This document shows, in pieces, positions 1 through 7,780 of a stretch of 64,000 nucleotides of DNA. The notes under the pieces were generated by a model, which made no database searches, was not told the origin of the DNA, and worked only from the letters and a program-made list of their open reading frames with translations. The translations under genes and the position numbers were made by a program. Numbering within the stretch: the first letter of the stretch is position 1; each line of letters begins with the position of its first letter. The DNA is from Clostridia bacterium (GTDB lineage: Bacteria; Bacillota; Clostridia; Oscillospirales; Acutalibacteraceae). Location of the stretch: assembly GCA_017549285.1 (NCBI GenBank), contig JAFYVE010000029.1:55667-119666 (forward strand), in the 5' to 3' direction.

Positions 1-538
1 GAATAAGAGGGCTGTCTTTTCTTACGGCAAATACGTGGTCGGGAACTGAATTAAAAATTATACATAAGGCATATGAGCCTCTGAATTCAGCTGTTGATTT
101 AATAATAGCTTCAACGGGGTTTTGAGTTTCTCTGAAATTATGATGAATAAGCCTTGCTGCAACCTCTGTATCAGTTTCAGATGTGAAACTGTAACCGTCT
201 TTTGAAAGCTTTTCCCTGAGTTCTGAATAATTTTCAATAATGCCGTTATGAACAACGGAAAGAAGCTCTGTTGTATGCGGATGAGCATTTGTTTCAGACG
301 GTTTTCCGTGTGTTGCCCATCTTGTATGTCCTATTCCGCAGAATGATTTTTCAGCAATATTAACAGCCTTTTCTTTCAGCTGTAAAACACGTCCCGCCGT
401 TTTTATAGTAAGCGGTTTTTCTTTTGTAAAAACAGTCATTCCTGCTGAATCATATCCTCTGTATTCAAGTGCCTGTAAACCGTTTATTATGATATCACCT
501 GCATTTTCGTTCCCCGAATATGCGATAATTCCGCACAT
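1..538 (-). CDS. glmS: Glutamine-fructose-6-phosphate aminotransferase, 5' part (partial)
   Basis: Cytosolic enzyme that makes glucosamine-6-phosphate from fructose-6-phosphate and glutamine, the entry step to UDP-GlcNAc and peptidoglycan. Only the first 179 codons are here; the sugar isomerase domains lie beyond the left edge. The protein opens MCGIIAYSG, so Cys2 is the N-terminal nucleophile of the class II glutamine amidotransferase domain. ALEYRGYDSAG (residues 23-33) and GHTRWATHG (70-78) are family hallmarks. The ATG at 538 is preceded by a GGAGG at 546-550. A promoter and a leader with an intrinsic terminator lie upstream (separate entries). No glmS ribozyme core was recognised. Confidence 0.96.
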   Translation of the reverse strand, partial: MCGIIAYSGNENAGDIIINGLQALEYRGYDSAGMTVFTKEKPLTIKTAGRVLQLKEKAVNIAEKSFCGIGHTRWATHGKPSETNAHPHTTELLSVVHNGIIENYSELREKLSKDGYSFTSETDTEVAARLIHHNFRETQNPVEAIIKSTAEFRGSYALCIIFNSVPDHVFAVRKDSPLI

Positions 539-743
539 AAAAACACCTCCGCTATATAAAGTATGCCCTCTGAAAAGAAATTAACGCATTACAGCAAAAA
601 AAGAACAATACCCGTCGAAACGGGTATTGTCCTTTTGAAGGAGTATATTATGAAAAACGTTAGATGAAATCTGAATAATGAAATAATTGATATTCTATAG
701 CTGAATTATGATATTCAACAGAAAAGCATTTTCTGTCTTTTAT
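539..743 (-). promoter_or_regulatory. Transcribed leader of glmS, candidate attenuator
   Basis: About 205 nt lie between the predicted transcription start (near 743) and the glmS ATG. The leader contains a small hairpin near 721-737 (cagaaaa/ttttctg) and then a complete intrinsic terminator (595-632) placed before the ribosome binding site. Transcription of glmS must therefore read through a terminator, which suggests conditional attenuation. The ligand or factor is not evident. It matches neither a T-box (no TGGNACCGCG core) nor the glmS ribozyme. Confidence 0.55.
595..632 (-). terminator. Intrinsic terminator inside the glmS leader
   Basis: Perfect 9-bp stem acaataccc (605-613) with gggtattgt (622-630), and on the minus strand a run of T after it (602-595). 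It lies between promoter and gene, so it is an attenuator candidate and not an end-of-gene terminator. Confidence 0.75.
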
Positions 744-749
744 AGTTAA

Positions 750-778
750 TTTATAACATATAATGAAAAAGATGTCAA
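750..778 (-). promoter_or_regulatory. Sigma-A type promoter of glmS
   Basis: Read on the minus strand: TTGACA (778-773), a 17-nt spacer, TATAAA (755-750). The -35 is a perfect match. Confidence 0.7.
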
Positions 779-900
779 TAGAATGAATAAAAATTAAACA
801 AAAAATTAATTACTTTTCAAACTGTCTGTTCGTTGTCTATGACACAAAAAAGAACAATAAAAAAAATAATTTGGAATTTCTTACAAAAGTAATAATTTGT

Positions 901-929
901 TTGACTTTTTATTCATTATGTAGTAAAAT
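901..929 (+). promoter_or_regulatory. Promoter of the secreted protein at 972
   Basis: TTGACT (901-906), 17-nt spacer, TAAAAT (924-929), about 40 bp before the ATG. Confidence 0.65.
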
Positions 930-971
930 ATACATTACTGATAATATAACTATATTTAAGGGTGAAGAGAA

Positions 972-1661
972 ATGAAATTTGCTGCTGTTAAGAAAATTGC
1001 GGCAATCTTTTTTACAGTGATATGTATTTTTTCACTGACATTTAATTCTTATGCAGAAACAATTCAGGACAGTCTTGAACAAAGACTTGAAGAACTGCAG
1101 AATCAGTTCAATTCGTCAGACGGTGCAACTCAGAATTCAATTTCAGATATTCTCGAAAGTGCAGGTTTAGGTGATATTGATTTCGGCAGTCTCGGTGAAA
1201 CCGATATCGGTCAGATAATAGGTGGCCTTGGCAATAACCTTGCAGCTGATGATCTTTTAGGTCTTATGGAAGATGCAATTTCCAGTGGTTCCGATATGAT
1301 AAATGATGTTATCAATGGCGGTCTCGGAACATCTGACGGCTCAAACACTGCAACAACAAAACCTGCAGTTCAGGGCGGTTCACCGAACATAATTATTGCA
1401 AATCCCAATCCTGTTCAGGGCACAAATGCAGTAGGTGTTCCTCAGCTTACAACTAAGGCTCCCTCAACAAAAGCTCCCGAATCAACGACAGCTGCTGATA
1501 TCGTAGGCGCAGGTGTCACAACTCCCGGTACAACAGCTCCTCAGGTTGCTGTTGATGATGCTATGAGCACTTCAACTGTTGCCGTTCTGGTTGTTTTATC
1601 TGTTGCAACTATTGCAGTTATCGTTGCAATTGTAATTTTCTTTGTAATGAAGAAAAAATAA
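972..1661 (+). CDS. Secreted, C-terminally membrane-anchored protein of unknown function
   Basis: 229 aa, function not recognised. Residues about 8-28 are an N-terminal signal peptide ending near SYAET. The middle is acidic and rich in Gly/Ser/Asp. About residues 150-195 are Thr/Pro-rich (TTKAPSTKAPESTT, TTPGTTAPQ), like the wall-spanning stalks of surface proteins. A C-terminal hydrophobic helix (about 203-226) followed by MKKK should anchor it in the membrane with the bulk outside. The same plan (signal peptide, low-complexity stalk, C-terminal helix, basic tail) occurs in the proteins at 15770 and 44046. It is monocistronic, with its own promoter at 901 and a hairpin right after the stop. 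Confidence 0.85.
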   Translation: MKFAAVKKIAAIFFTVICIFSLTFNSYAETIQDSLEQRLEELQNQFNSSDGATQNSISDILESAGLGDIDFGSLGETDIGQIIGGLGNNLAADDLLGLMEDAISSGSDMINDVINGGLGTSDGSNTATTKPAVQGGSPNIIIANPNPVQGTNAVGVPQLTTKAPSTKAPESTTAADIVGAGVTTPGTTAPQVAVDDAMSTSTVAVLVVLSVATIAVIVAIVIFFVMKKK

Positions 1662-1673
1662 TTGAATTCATAC

Positions 1674-1702
1674 TTGACTTTTTTGAATGCTGATACTAAA
1701 AT
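1674..1702 (+). promoter_or_regulatory. Candidate ilvE promoter embedded in the preceding terminator hairpin
   Basis: TTGACT (1674-1679), 17-nt spacer, TAAAAT (1697-1702): the same hexamers and spacing as the promoter at 901. The -10 box occupies the loop and last stem base of the hairpin 1687-1714, so terminator and promoter overlap. Confidence 0.5.
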
Positions 1703-1723
1703 GAGTATCAGCATTTATTTTTT
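1687..1723 (+). terminator. Intrinsic terminator after the secreted protein
   Basis: Perfect 11-bp stem atgctgatact (1687-1697) with agtatcagcat (1704-1714), 6-nt loop, then ttattttttg. It lies just before the ilvE ribosome binding site (gagaggt, 1724-1730). Confidence 0.7.
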
Positions 1724-1737
1724 GAGAGGTAGAAAAA

Positions 1738-2802
1738 ATGGAAATCAGAATTGAAAAAACACTCAATCCCAAAGTGAAACCTGCTGATGAAAGCAAACTC
1801 GGTTTCGGTAATTATTATACAGACCATATGTTTATTATGAACTATGATGAAGGTCAGGGTTGGCACGATGCAAGAATCGTTCCTTACGGCCCCATTGAGC
1901 TTGATCCTGCTGCTATGTGTCTTCATTACGGTCAGGAAGTTTTTGAAGGTCTTAAAGCTTACCGTTGCGAAAACGGCGACATCAGACTTTTCAGACCTGA
2001 CAGAAATATGGCAAGACTCAACATTTCAAATGAACGTCTTTGCATTCCTCAGATTGATGAAGAGTTTGCTGTTGAAGCAATCAAGGCTCTTGTAAAGGTT
2101 GATGAAGACTGGATCCCTTCAGCAGAAGGAACATCATTATACATCCGTCCTTTCATCTTTGCAGTTGATCCTCATCTCGGTGTTCATGCAGCAAAGCATC
2201 TTCTTTTCGTTATTATCCTTTCACCTGTAGGTGCTTATTATCCCGAAGGACTTAACCCCGTTAAGATTTATGTTGAAAATAAATATGTCCGTGCTGTCAA
2301 GGGCGGTATGGGTATGGCAAAGACAGGCGGTAACTATGCTGCAGGTCTCAAGGCTCAGGATGATGCAGACAAAGTCGGCTATGCGCAGGTTCTCTGGCTT
2401 GACGGTGTTGAAAGAAAGTATATCGAAGAAGTAGGCGCTATGAACGTATTCTTCGTGCTTGACGGTGAAGTTGTTACTCCTGACTTCCAGGGTGCAATCC
2501 TCAGCGGTATCACAAGAATGTCATGTATCGAAATCATGAAGTCATGGGGTATGAACGTTTCAGAGAGAAGACTTTCAATTGATGAACTCGCAAAGGCTTA
2601 TGACGAAGGCAGACTTCTCGAAGCATTCGGAAGCGGTACAGCAGCTGTTATTTCTCCCATCGGCGAACTCAAGTGGGGCGATAAGATTATGACAATCAAC
2701 AACGGTGAAATCGGTGCAGTTTCTCAGAAGCTTTACGATACACTTACAGGCATCCAGTGGGGCAAGATTGAAGGTCCCGAAGGCTGGAGTGTAAAAATAT
2801 AA
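1738..2802 (+). CDS. ilvE: Branched-chain amino acid aminotransferase
   Basis: PLP-dependent cytosolic enzyme that interconverts Leu, Ile and Val with their 2-oxo acids using glutamate/2-oxoglutarate. 354 aa, the usual length of the longer BCAT branch. Visible hallmarks are GQEVFEGLKAYR near residues 64-75, the FRPDRN block, YIRPF, KTGGNYAAGLKAQ (about 195-207), EEVGAMNVFFV, and GSGTAAVISPIG near the C-terminus. The start has a GAGAGG site 8 nt upstream. It stands alone between a terminator/promoter overlap upstream and a structured repeat element downstream. The azlCD exporter genes at the far right of the window handle the same amino acids but are not linked to it. Confidence 0.95.
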   Translation: MEIRIEKTLNPKVKPADESKLGFGNYYTDHMFIMNYDEGQGWHDARIVPYGPIELDPAAMCLHYGQEVFEGLKAYRCENGDIRLFRPDRNMARLNISNERLCIPQIDEEFAVEAIKALVKVDEDWIPSAEGTSLYIRPFIFAVDPHLGVHAAKHLLFVIILSPVGAYYPEGLNPVKIYVENKYVRAVKGGMGMAKTGGNYAAGLKAQDDADKVGYAQVLWLDGVERKYIEEVGAMNVFFVLDGEVVTPDFQGAILSGITRMSCIEIMKSWGMNVSERRLSIDELAKAYDEGRLLEAFGSGTAAVISPIGELKWGDKIMTINNGEIGAVSQKLYDTLTGIQWGKIEGPEGWSVKI

Positions 2803-2827
2803 AACAGTCGCAATAAGCGAAAAAATT

Positions 2828-3128
2828 ACGGATTGCAGCGTGCGCCGAGTTCCCATAAGGAAGTTTTTGTTTCTCGAACAAAATTCCTTGTATTATTGCC
2901 AAAAGCCTCGCAAGGCGTCAGCCTTGCTGCATTTTTGGCTTCAATTCAAGCAATTTTGCATTTCTACGAAACTGCGAAGCACTTTAAAATGCGAAATTGC
3001 GTGTACAAGAAAAGGCAAAACCCATCGATAACGCTATCGCGTATCGGTGGGTTTTAACGCATTATTGTGCCGTAAGTTCACATTTTAAAGAAAAACTGCC
3101 TTGTGGGAGCTCGGCGTTTGCAATCCGT
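2828..3128. repeat. 301-bp inverted-repeat element with internal hairpins
   Basis: Imperfect terminal inverted repeats of about 38 bp: left 2828-2866 (starts acggattgcagc), right 3091-3128 (ends gtttgcaatccgt). The pairing extends into flanking A and T runs. Three internal stem-loops are visible: gcaaggc/gccttgc inside an aaagcc/ggctt arm (about 2901-2944), gcaattttgcattt with aaaatgcgaaattgc (about 2950-3002), and aaacccatcgata with tatcggtgggttt (about 3017-3056). Open frames inside it are not credible as genes. It may be a MITE-like insertion or a large structured RNA; copy number elsewhere is unknown. Confidence 0.6.
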
Positions 3129-3148
3129 TTTTTTGTTTATACAAAATG

Positions 3149-3184
3149 AAAAAGCTGCGGAATAAACCACAGCTTTTTCGGGGA
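3149..3184. terminator. Bidirectional intrinsic terminator between ilvE and the phosphoesterase
   Basis: Stem aaaaagctgcgg (3149-3160) with ccacagcttttt (3167-3178), one mismatch, with A and T runs on both sides. It can serve the plus strand after the repeat element and the minus-strand proBA operon. The rest of 3180-3323 is AT-rich and holds only a weak aaaaggaatt/aattcctttt repeat. Confidence 0.55.
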
Positions 3185-3323
3185 AGAGAAAATAAAATGA
3201 AAAGGAATTTTTCACTTGCTATGTCAGTTATTATATAGAATTCCTTTTATAGTCATTGTACAGAATTATTAACTAATTGTAAACAATTTAAGCAGGAATT
3301 ATACATGAATATTACACATAAGA

Positions 3324-4613
3324 TTACATTTCTACATTTTCTTTTTCGTAGTATGTAACATATTTATCCTGATAGTAATTCTCGGCCTTGCAGGTGAATG
3401 TTCCGTCGGGATTATATGTTATTATTGTACATCCTCTCTGAGCTCCGTCCTTGCTGATTCCGATATATGCAAGGTAGTCAATACTCATACCGTATGTAAG
3501 TCTTACACCCTTGTAATCAACAGAGAATGTATTCACATGGTCATGACCGCAGAAAATACTGTCTGTGCTGCCTGTTTCAAGAATGGTTTCAAACATTTCG
3601 TCATCAGCTGATGCACAGCATACTTCCTCATCGAGTGTGCCGTAATAGTATTTTACGTTTTCGGTATCTTTGAATTCATTGTCTGCGTATTCTTTCCACG
3701 CATCAGCATATTCTGTAAGCGGAATATGGAAAAAGAGTGAAGTTTTTATTTCGGGCATTTTATTTGCATATTCCGTTGCAATTGAAGCATTGAGGGTTGA
3801 AAGTGTTTCTTCATTCTTCTCGTTAAGCTGTTTTACAACTTCTTTATACCACTTTATCTGATTGGGATGAATGTTATCATAACTTGAGCTGATAACAGGA
3901 ATGTGGTCTTCAGCATATGCGTGTGAATCAAGAAGAATAAATGAACGTGTTATGATGTTATCTTTGTTTACGATGTTTATAATCTGGTTGCCTCTGCCGT
4001 CAATATTATCGGGGCCTTTCTGAAACAGACAGTGAGGATACTGAGAATATATTTCAAGAAGGTCATCTTTTGAATAACGTGAGTTTGCTTCAACATCGTG
4101 GTTGCCGAAACTCATTGTCCAGTAAACACCGAGCTGTTCCATAAGCTCTGCAAAAAGGACGCTTCCCGATTTGTTGTTTGTTGTGCCTGCCTGCATATAA
4201 ATGGGATAGGCAAGGTCACCCGTAACAATAACAAGGTCAGGGTTTTCAGCTTTAATCATTGAGGCAACGGCATTGAGAGCCTTGAGGTCTTTTGATGCTG
4301 ACATCCAGCCTCCGCCGAGATGCACATCTGTAAGTTGCATAACTTTGAGTTCTTTGTCTGTATGGATATTCCAGCATCCGTCATCGTAATTATCAATTGA
4401 CAAAACAGCGCTGTCTGCTTTTTCAAAATTTGCGATCTTTTTAAGGTTTGAGTTAAAACCTACTGTAGTGATAACTGATGTTGTGATTAAAAAAACAAGG
4501 ATAACTGCAACAACACCTATAAGAACTTTTGCAAGTGTTTTTTTTCGTGAAGATTCTTTTTTTGGAGCAGCGTTCTGTTCTTCCGTAACAGGAAGTGTTT
4601 TTTCTTCAGTCAT
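3324..4613 (-). CDS. Membrane-anchored calcineurin-like metallophosphoesterase
   Basis: 429 aa. A short charged cytosolic N-terminus is followed by one transmembrane helix (about residues 25-50), which puts the catalytic domain outside the cell. All metal-binding motifs are present: LTDVHLGGG, TGDLAYP, FGNHDVE, FHIPL and GHDHVN. The substrate is unknown. The family architecture resembles Dcr2-type phosphoesterases and is closest within this window to the gene at 20622, which shares a PHCL...G segment and GHDHVN. The start chosen is the ATG at 4613, because GAGG lies 7 nt upstream; an ATG at 4628 lacks a site. It is the last gene of the proB-proA operon, 16 nt after the previous stop. Confidence 0.88.
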   Translation of the reverse strand: MTEEKTLPVTEEQNAAPKKESSRKKTLAKVLIGVVAVILVFLITTSVITTVGFNSNLKKIANFEKADSAVLSIDNYDDGCWNIHTDKELKVMQLTDVHLGGGWMSASKDLKALNAVASMIKAENPDLVIVTGDLAYPIYMQAGTTNNKSGSVLFAELMEQLGVYWTMSFGNHDVEANSRYSKDDLLEIYSQYPHCLFQKGPDNIDGRGNQIINIVNKDNIITRSFILLDSHAYAEDHIPVISSSYDNIHPNQIKWYKEVVKQLNEKNEETLSTLNASIATEYANKMPEIKTSLFFHIPLTEYADAWKEYADNEFKDTENVKYYYGTLDEEVCCASADDEMFETILETGSTDSIFCGHDHVNTFSVDYKGVRLTYGMSIDYLAYIGISKDGAQRGCTIITYNPDGTFTCKAENYYQDKYVTYYEKENVEM

Positions 4614-4629
4614 ATAAATATACCTCATT

Positions 4630-5574
4630 TTATCTTCCGCCGAGAGTTGTTTTAACGGAAGAAACTCTGTTTGTTGTGGTTTCGGGCTGAATCAACGATA
4701 CCTGTTCAGGCTTTGTTGTTCCTTCAACAACAATCACTTCGGGAACGGTTGAAGAAACAGTCTGAACAGCGCTGATATAATAACTGCCCTGAAGTTCTCT
4801 TAAAGTTATTTTCATAACTTTGTCAGGGGCAGGTGTTGTCATATTGCCTTCATCATCCTGTGCCCAGCTTTCAGCGGGAAGGTAATTTACGGTTATAACA
4901 AGAGCTGTACCCGATTTTTTAACGGCTGTTACCTGAGGAGTATATACAGGCATAATTGTTGTAACGGGAATTTTATAAACATCAGCCGTTTTGTCATATT
5001 CAAATGTGCAGTTGTAACCCTGAACTGTTGTGTGAGTAAGTGAGCCGAGTGTTTCGGGGCCGAACATTGAAACATATGCATTTCCTACATCAGCTGACGG
5101 GATAAGCATATATCCGCCTGAATAAGAATATGTGTCGGGAGTGGTTTCCATATTCAGGATTGACCATATTGCAGCATTGAGAAGATCATCTGTTGATGCC
5201 GCAGTAATGTCATCGAATGTGTCGGGGTCAACGGCTGCAACGGGAGTAAGGAAATTGTTGTACTGTGCATATTTTGTGCCTGAGTCTGTTGTTTCACCGA
5301 TGTAACGGACGCTGTTCCATACTGTCAACACTATTCCTATAACGGCAAAAATAAGAACTATAAGTCCCAGCAGAAAAGAAAGTTTGTCAGGATATTTCTT
5401 TTTTCTTTCTGCTCTGAGCAAATCTTTTTCTTTCTTTTTAAGCTCTTTTTTCGAAGGTTCTTTTTGTGTCACAACAGGTAAATCTTCAGAAGGAGAGTCT
5501 TTTTCGCTGAAGGAGAAAAACGATTTTTCAGCTTTTATCTCAATATCCGGTAATTCTTTTTTTTCTTCGTCCAT
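4630..5574 (-). CDS. Single-pass membrane protein of unknown function in the proBA operon
   Basis: 314 aa, not recognised. Residues 1-65 are highly charged (Lys/Glu-rich, probably cytosolic). One transmembrane helix follows (about 67-92), and an extracellular region has beta-rich segments and two Thr/Val-rich stretches near the end. The ATG overlaps the proA stop (taatg), and an AGGTGAG site sits inside the proA 3' end, so translation is likely coupled. The next gene is the anchored phosphoesterase, which has the same topology. The two may work together at the cell surface, but nothing in the sequence proves this. Confidence 0.8.
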   Translation of the reverse strand: MDEEKKELPDIEIKAEKSFFSFSEKDSPSEDLPVVTQKEPSKKELKKKEKDLLRAERKKKYPDKLSFLLGLIVLIFAVIGIVLTVWNSVRYIGETTDSGTKYAQYNNFLTPVAAVDPDTFDDITAASTDDLLNAAIWSILNMETTPDTYSYSGGYMLIPSADVGNAYVSMFGPETLGSLTHTTVQGYNCTFEYDKTADVYKIPVTTIMPVYTPQVTAVKKSGTALVITVNYLPAESWAQDDEGNMTTPAPDKVMKITLRELQGSYYISAVQTVSSTVPEVIVVEGTTKPEQVSLIQPETTTNRVSSVKTTLGGR

Positions 5575-6827
5575 TATCTCACCTGACCGTTTCCTCTGAT
5601 TACGTATTTGTAAGAAGTGAGTTCGGGAAGCCCTACGGGACCTCTTACGTGAAGCTTCTGGTTTGAAATGCCGATTTCTGCACCGAAACCGAATTCGCCG
5701 CCGTCGGTAAAACGAGTGCTTGCGTTGATATAAACAGCAGAAGAGTTGACTTCGTTTATGAATTTTTCTGCAGCTTCATAATTCTTTGTAATAATGCTTT
5801 CGCTGTGGTCTGTGCTGTATTTTGCAATGTGTGAAATTGCTTCATCTATGTCATCCACAACTTTTACTGCAAGTTTATAGTCAAGATATTCAGTGCCCCA
5901 GTCTTCTTCCGTTGCAGGTATAACATCGGGAAGAATAGCCTGCACCTTTTCGTCACCGATTATTGTGACATTCTTTTTATCAAGCTGTTCTTTTATTGCT
6001 ATTAGTGCAAATTCTGCAATGTCTTTATGAACAAGAAGTGTTTCACAGGCGTTGCACACAGAAACTCTTGATGCTTTTGCATTGAAGATAATTTCAGCAG
6101 CCATATCAATGTCCGCATCCTTGTCAACATAAATGTGGCAGTTGCCTTCCCCCGTTCTTATAACGGGTACTGTTGAATTATTCACTACTGACTGAATAAG
6201 CCCTTTTCCTCCTCGGGGAATAAGCACGTCAACATATTCATTGAGTTTCATAAGGTCAGCGGCCGTTTCTCTGTCAGTTTTTTCAATAAGCTGAATACAG
6301 TCGGCGGGAAGACCGGATTTTTCTATAGCTTCACGCATAACACGTGCCATAGCCATATTTGAATTTATAGCTTCTTTACCGCCTCTTAAAATAACTGTGT
6401 TTCCTGATTTCAGGCAGAGTGCCGCCGCATCGGCTGTAACATTCGGTCTTGCTTCAAAAATTACGGCAATTACTCCGAGGGGTACCGTAACTTTTGAAAT
6501 CATAAGTCCGTTGGGACGTTTTGTGCCCGAAATTGTTTTGCCTACGGGGTCATCAAGTGCAATTATTTCACGGATAGCAGATGCAATTTTTATTATTCTT
6601 CCGTTATCGAGCATAAGTCTGTCAAGCATCGCATCTGAAAGACCGTTTTCTTTGCCCGCTGAAAGGTCTTTTCTGTTTTCTGCAATAATTGTTTCTGCAT
6701 TTTCCGTAAGCGCCTGTGCTATAGCATCAAGAGCTTTGTTTTTGGCTTCCGAAGAAGCAACGGAAAGTTGTTTTGAGGCAGTCTTTGCTTTTTGTCCTAT
6801 ATCCTGAAGATATATGTTATCTGTCAT
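5574..6827 (-). CDS. proA: Gamma-glutamyl phosphate reductase
   Basis: Second step of proline synthesis: NADPH-dependent reduction of glutamyl-5-phosphate to glutamate semialdehyde, in the cytosol. 417 aa, the typical length. Visible are the aldehyde-dehydrogenase-fold segments FEARPNVTADAA and CLKSGNTVILRGGKEA, IPRGGKGLI, and the catalytic cysteine in VSVCNACETLLV; the C-terminal ELTSYKYVIRGNGQVR is family-typical. The AAGGTGA site before the ATG overlaps the proB stop, and the gap to proB is 6 nt, so the two are co-transcribed and probably co-translated. Confidence 0.97.
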   Translation of the reverse strand: MTDNIYLQDIGQKAKTASKQLSVASSEAKNKALDAIAQALTENAETIIAENRKDLSAGKENGLSDAMLDRLMLDNGRIIKIASAIREIIALDDPVGKTISGTKRPNGLMISKVTVPLGVIAVIFEARPNVTADAAALCLKSGNTVILRGGKEAINSNMAMARVMREAIEKSGLPADCIQLIEKTDRETAADLMKLNEYVDVLIPRGGKGLIQSVVNNSTVPVIRTGEGNCHIYVDKDADIDMAAEIIFNAKASRVSVCNACETLLVHKDIAEFALIAIKEQLDKKNVTIIGDEKVQAILPDVIPATEEDWGTEYLDYKLAVKVVDDIDEAISHIAKYSTDHSESIITKNYEAAEKFINEVNSSAVYINASTRFTDGGEFGFGAEIGISNQKLHVRGPVGLPELTSYKYVIRGNGQVR

Positions 6828-6833
6828 AGTGAA

Positions 6834-7622
6834 TCACCTTTTTCCACGGAAATATGTGCCTGTCTGATGCCCGTCAATGAGCTTGTAAATTTCGCTCGGG
6901 TCTGTTCCGCTCATAATAACGGTATCAATTCCTGCTTCTGTTGCAATTTCTGCGGCATTGAGCTTTGTTATCATTCCGCCTGTACCTCTGTTTGATCCTG
7001 CATCGCCTGCAAGAGCCTTGATTTCGGGTGTTATTTCATCAACAAAAGGAATAAGTCTTGCATTCAGATCTTCCTGAGGGTTTGCATCAAAAAGACCGTC
7101 TATATCTGTAAGAATTACAAGCGCATCTGCATTTATAAGTTTTGCCACAATTGCTGAAAGGCTGTCATTATCACCGTAAACAATTTCTTCAACTGCAACA
7201 GAGTCATTTTCATTGACAATCGGGATTGCACCGTATTTAAGCATAGTGTTGAATGCATTAATGAGGTTGCTTCTTCTTTCATCGTTTTCAACGTCACTCT
7301 TTGTGATAAGAAGCTGACCTATTGTGTGTGAATATTCCGAGAAGAATTTGTCATACATAAACATCAGTTCGCACTGCCCGATACAGGCTGCTGCCTGTCT
7401 GCCGGGAGTGTCTTTGGGTCTTTCTTTGAGACCGAGTTTGCCTACACCTACACCTATAGCGCCTGATGTAACAAGAACAATTTCTCTGCCTTCGTTATGA
7501 AGGTCTGAAAGAATTGAAACAAGCTTTGCCATTCTTCTGATATTTGTTTTTCCGTTTGAATAGGTGAGAGTTGATGTTCCCACTTTGAAAACTATTCTTT
7601 TTGCGTTTCTGATTCCTGTCAA
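6834..7622 (-). CDS. proB: Glutamate 5-kinase, short form without PUA domain
   Basis: First step of proline synthesis: ATP-dependent phosphorylation of glutamate. 262 aa, only the amino-acid-kinase domain; the E. coli enzyme is about 100 residues longer because of a C-terminal PUA domain that is absent here. Motifs are FKVGTSTLT, TSGAIGVGVGKLG, NENDSV, GDNDSLSA and GTGGMITKL. No ATG exists at the 5' end. A TTG at 7622 is preferred because GGAAGTGA (7635-7628) lies 5 nt before it and the protein then begins at the usual place; an in-frame TTG at 7637 lacks a site. A possible minus promoter is TTGTAA-18-TATAAT about 60 bp upstream. Confidence 0.94.
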   Translation of the reverse strand: MTGIRNAKRIVFKVGTSTLTYSNGKTNIRRMAKLVSILSDLHNEGREIVLVTSGAIGVGVGKLGLKERPKDTPGRQAAACIGQCELMFMYDKFFSEYSHTIGQLLITKSDVENDERRSNLINAFNTMLKYGAIPIVNENDSVAVEEIVYGDNDSLSAIVAKLINADALVILTDIDGLFDANPQEDLNARLIPFVDEITPEIKALAGDAGSNRGTGGMITKLNAAEIATEAGIDTVIMSGTDPSEIYKLIDGHQTGTYFRGKR

Positions 7623-7720
7623 GGGGGTCACTTCCAAAAAATAAAAATATATAATAATTATATCATAAATGATAAATGATTTACAATACTTTTATTTTAT
7701 ATATAAGTTTTATTTTTAGC

Positions 7721-7749
7721 TTGAAATAATAATGTTTTTAATGTATTAT
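7721..7749 (+). promoter_or_regulatory. Promoter of the GH30-symporter pair
   Basis: TTGAAA (7721-7726), 17-nt spacer, TATTAT (7744-7749), 31 bp before the ATG at 7781. Confidence 0.55.
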
Positions 7750-7780
7750 ATAAATTATAAATCTATTGGAGAAAAATAAA

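Noticed and set aside
539-760. glmS ribozyme or T-box in the glmS leader
   Set aside because: Neither the ribozyme core nor the T-box TGGNACCGCG sequence is visible.
2833-3057. 74-aa open frame inside the inverted-repeat element
   Set aside because: No ribosome binding site; its frame follows the palindromes, and the composition is not protein-like.
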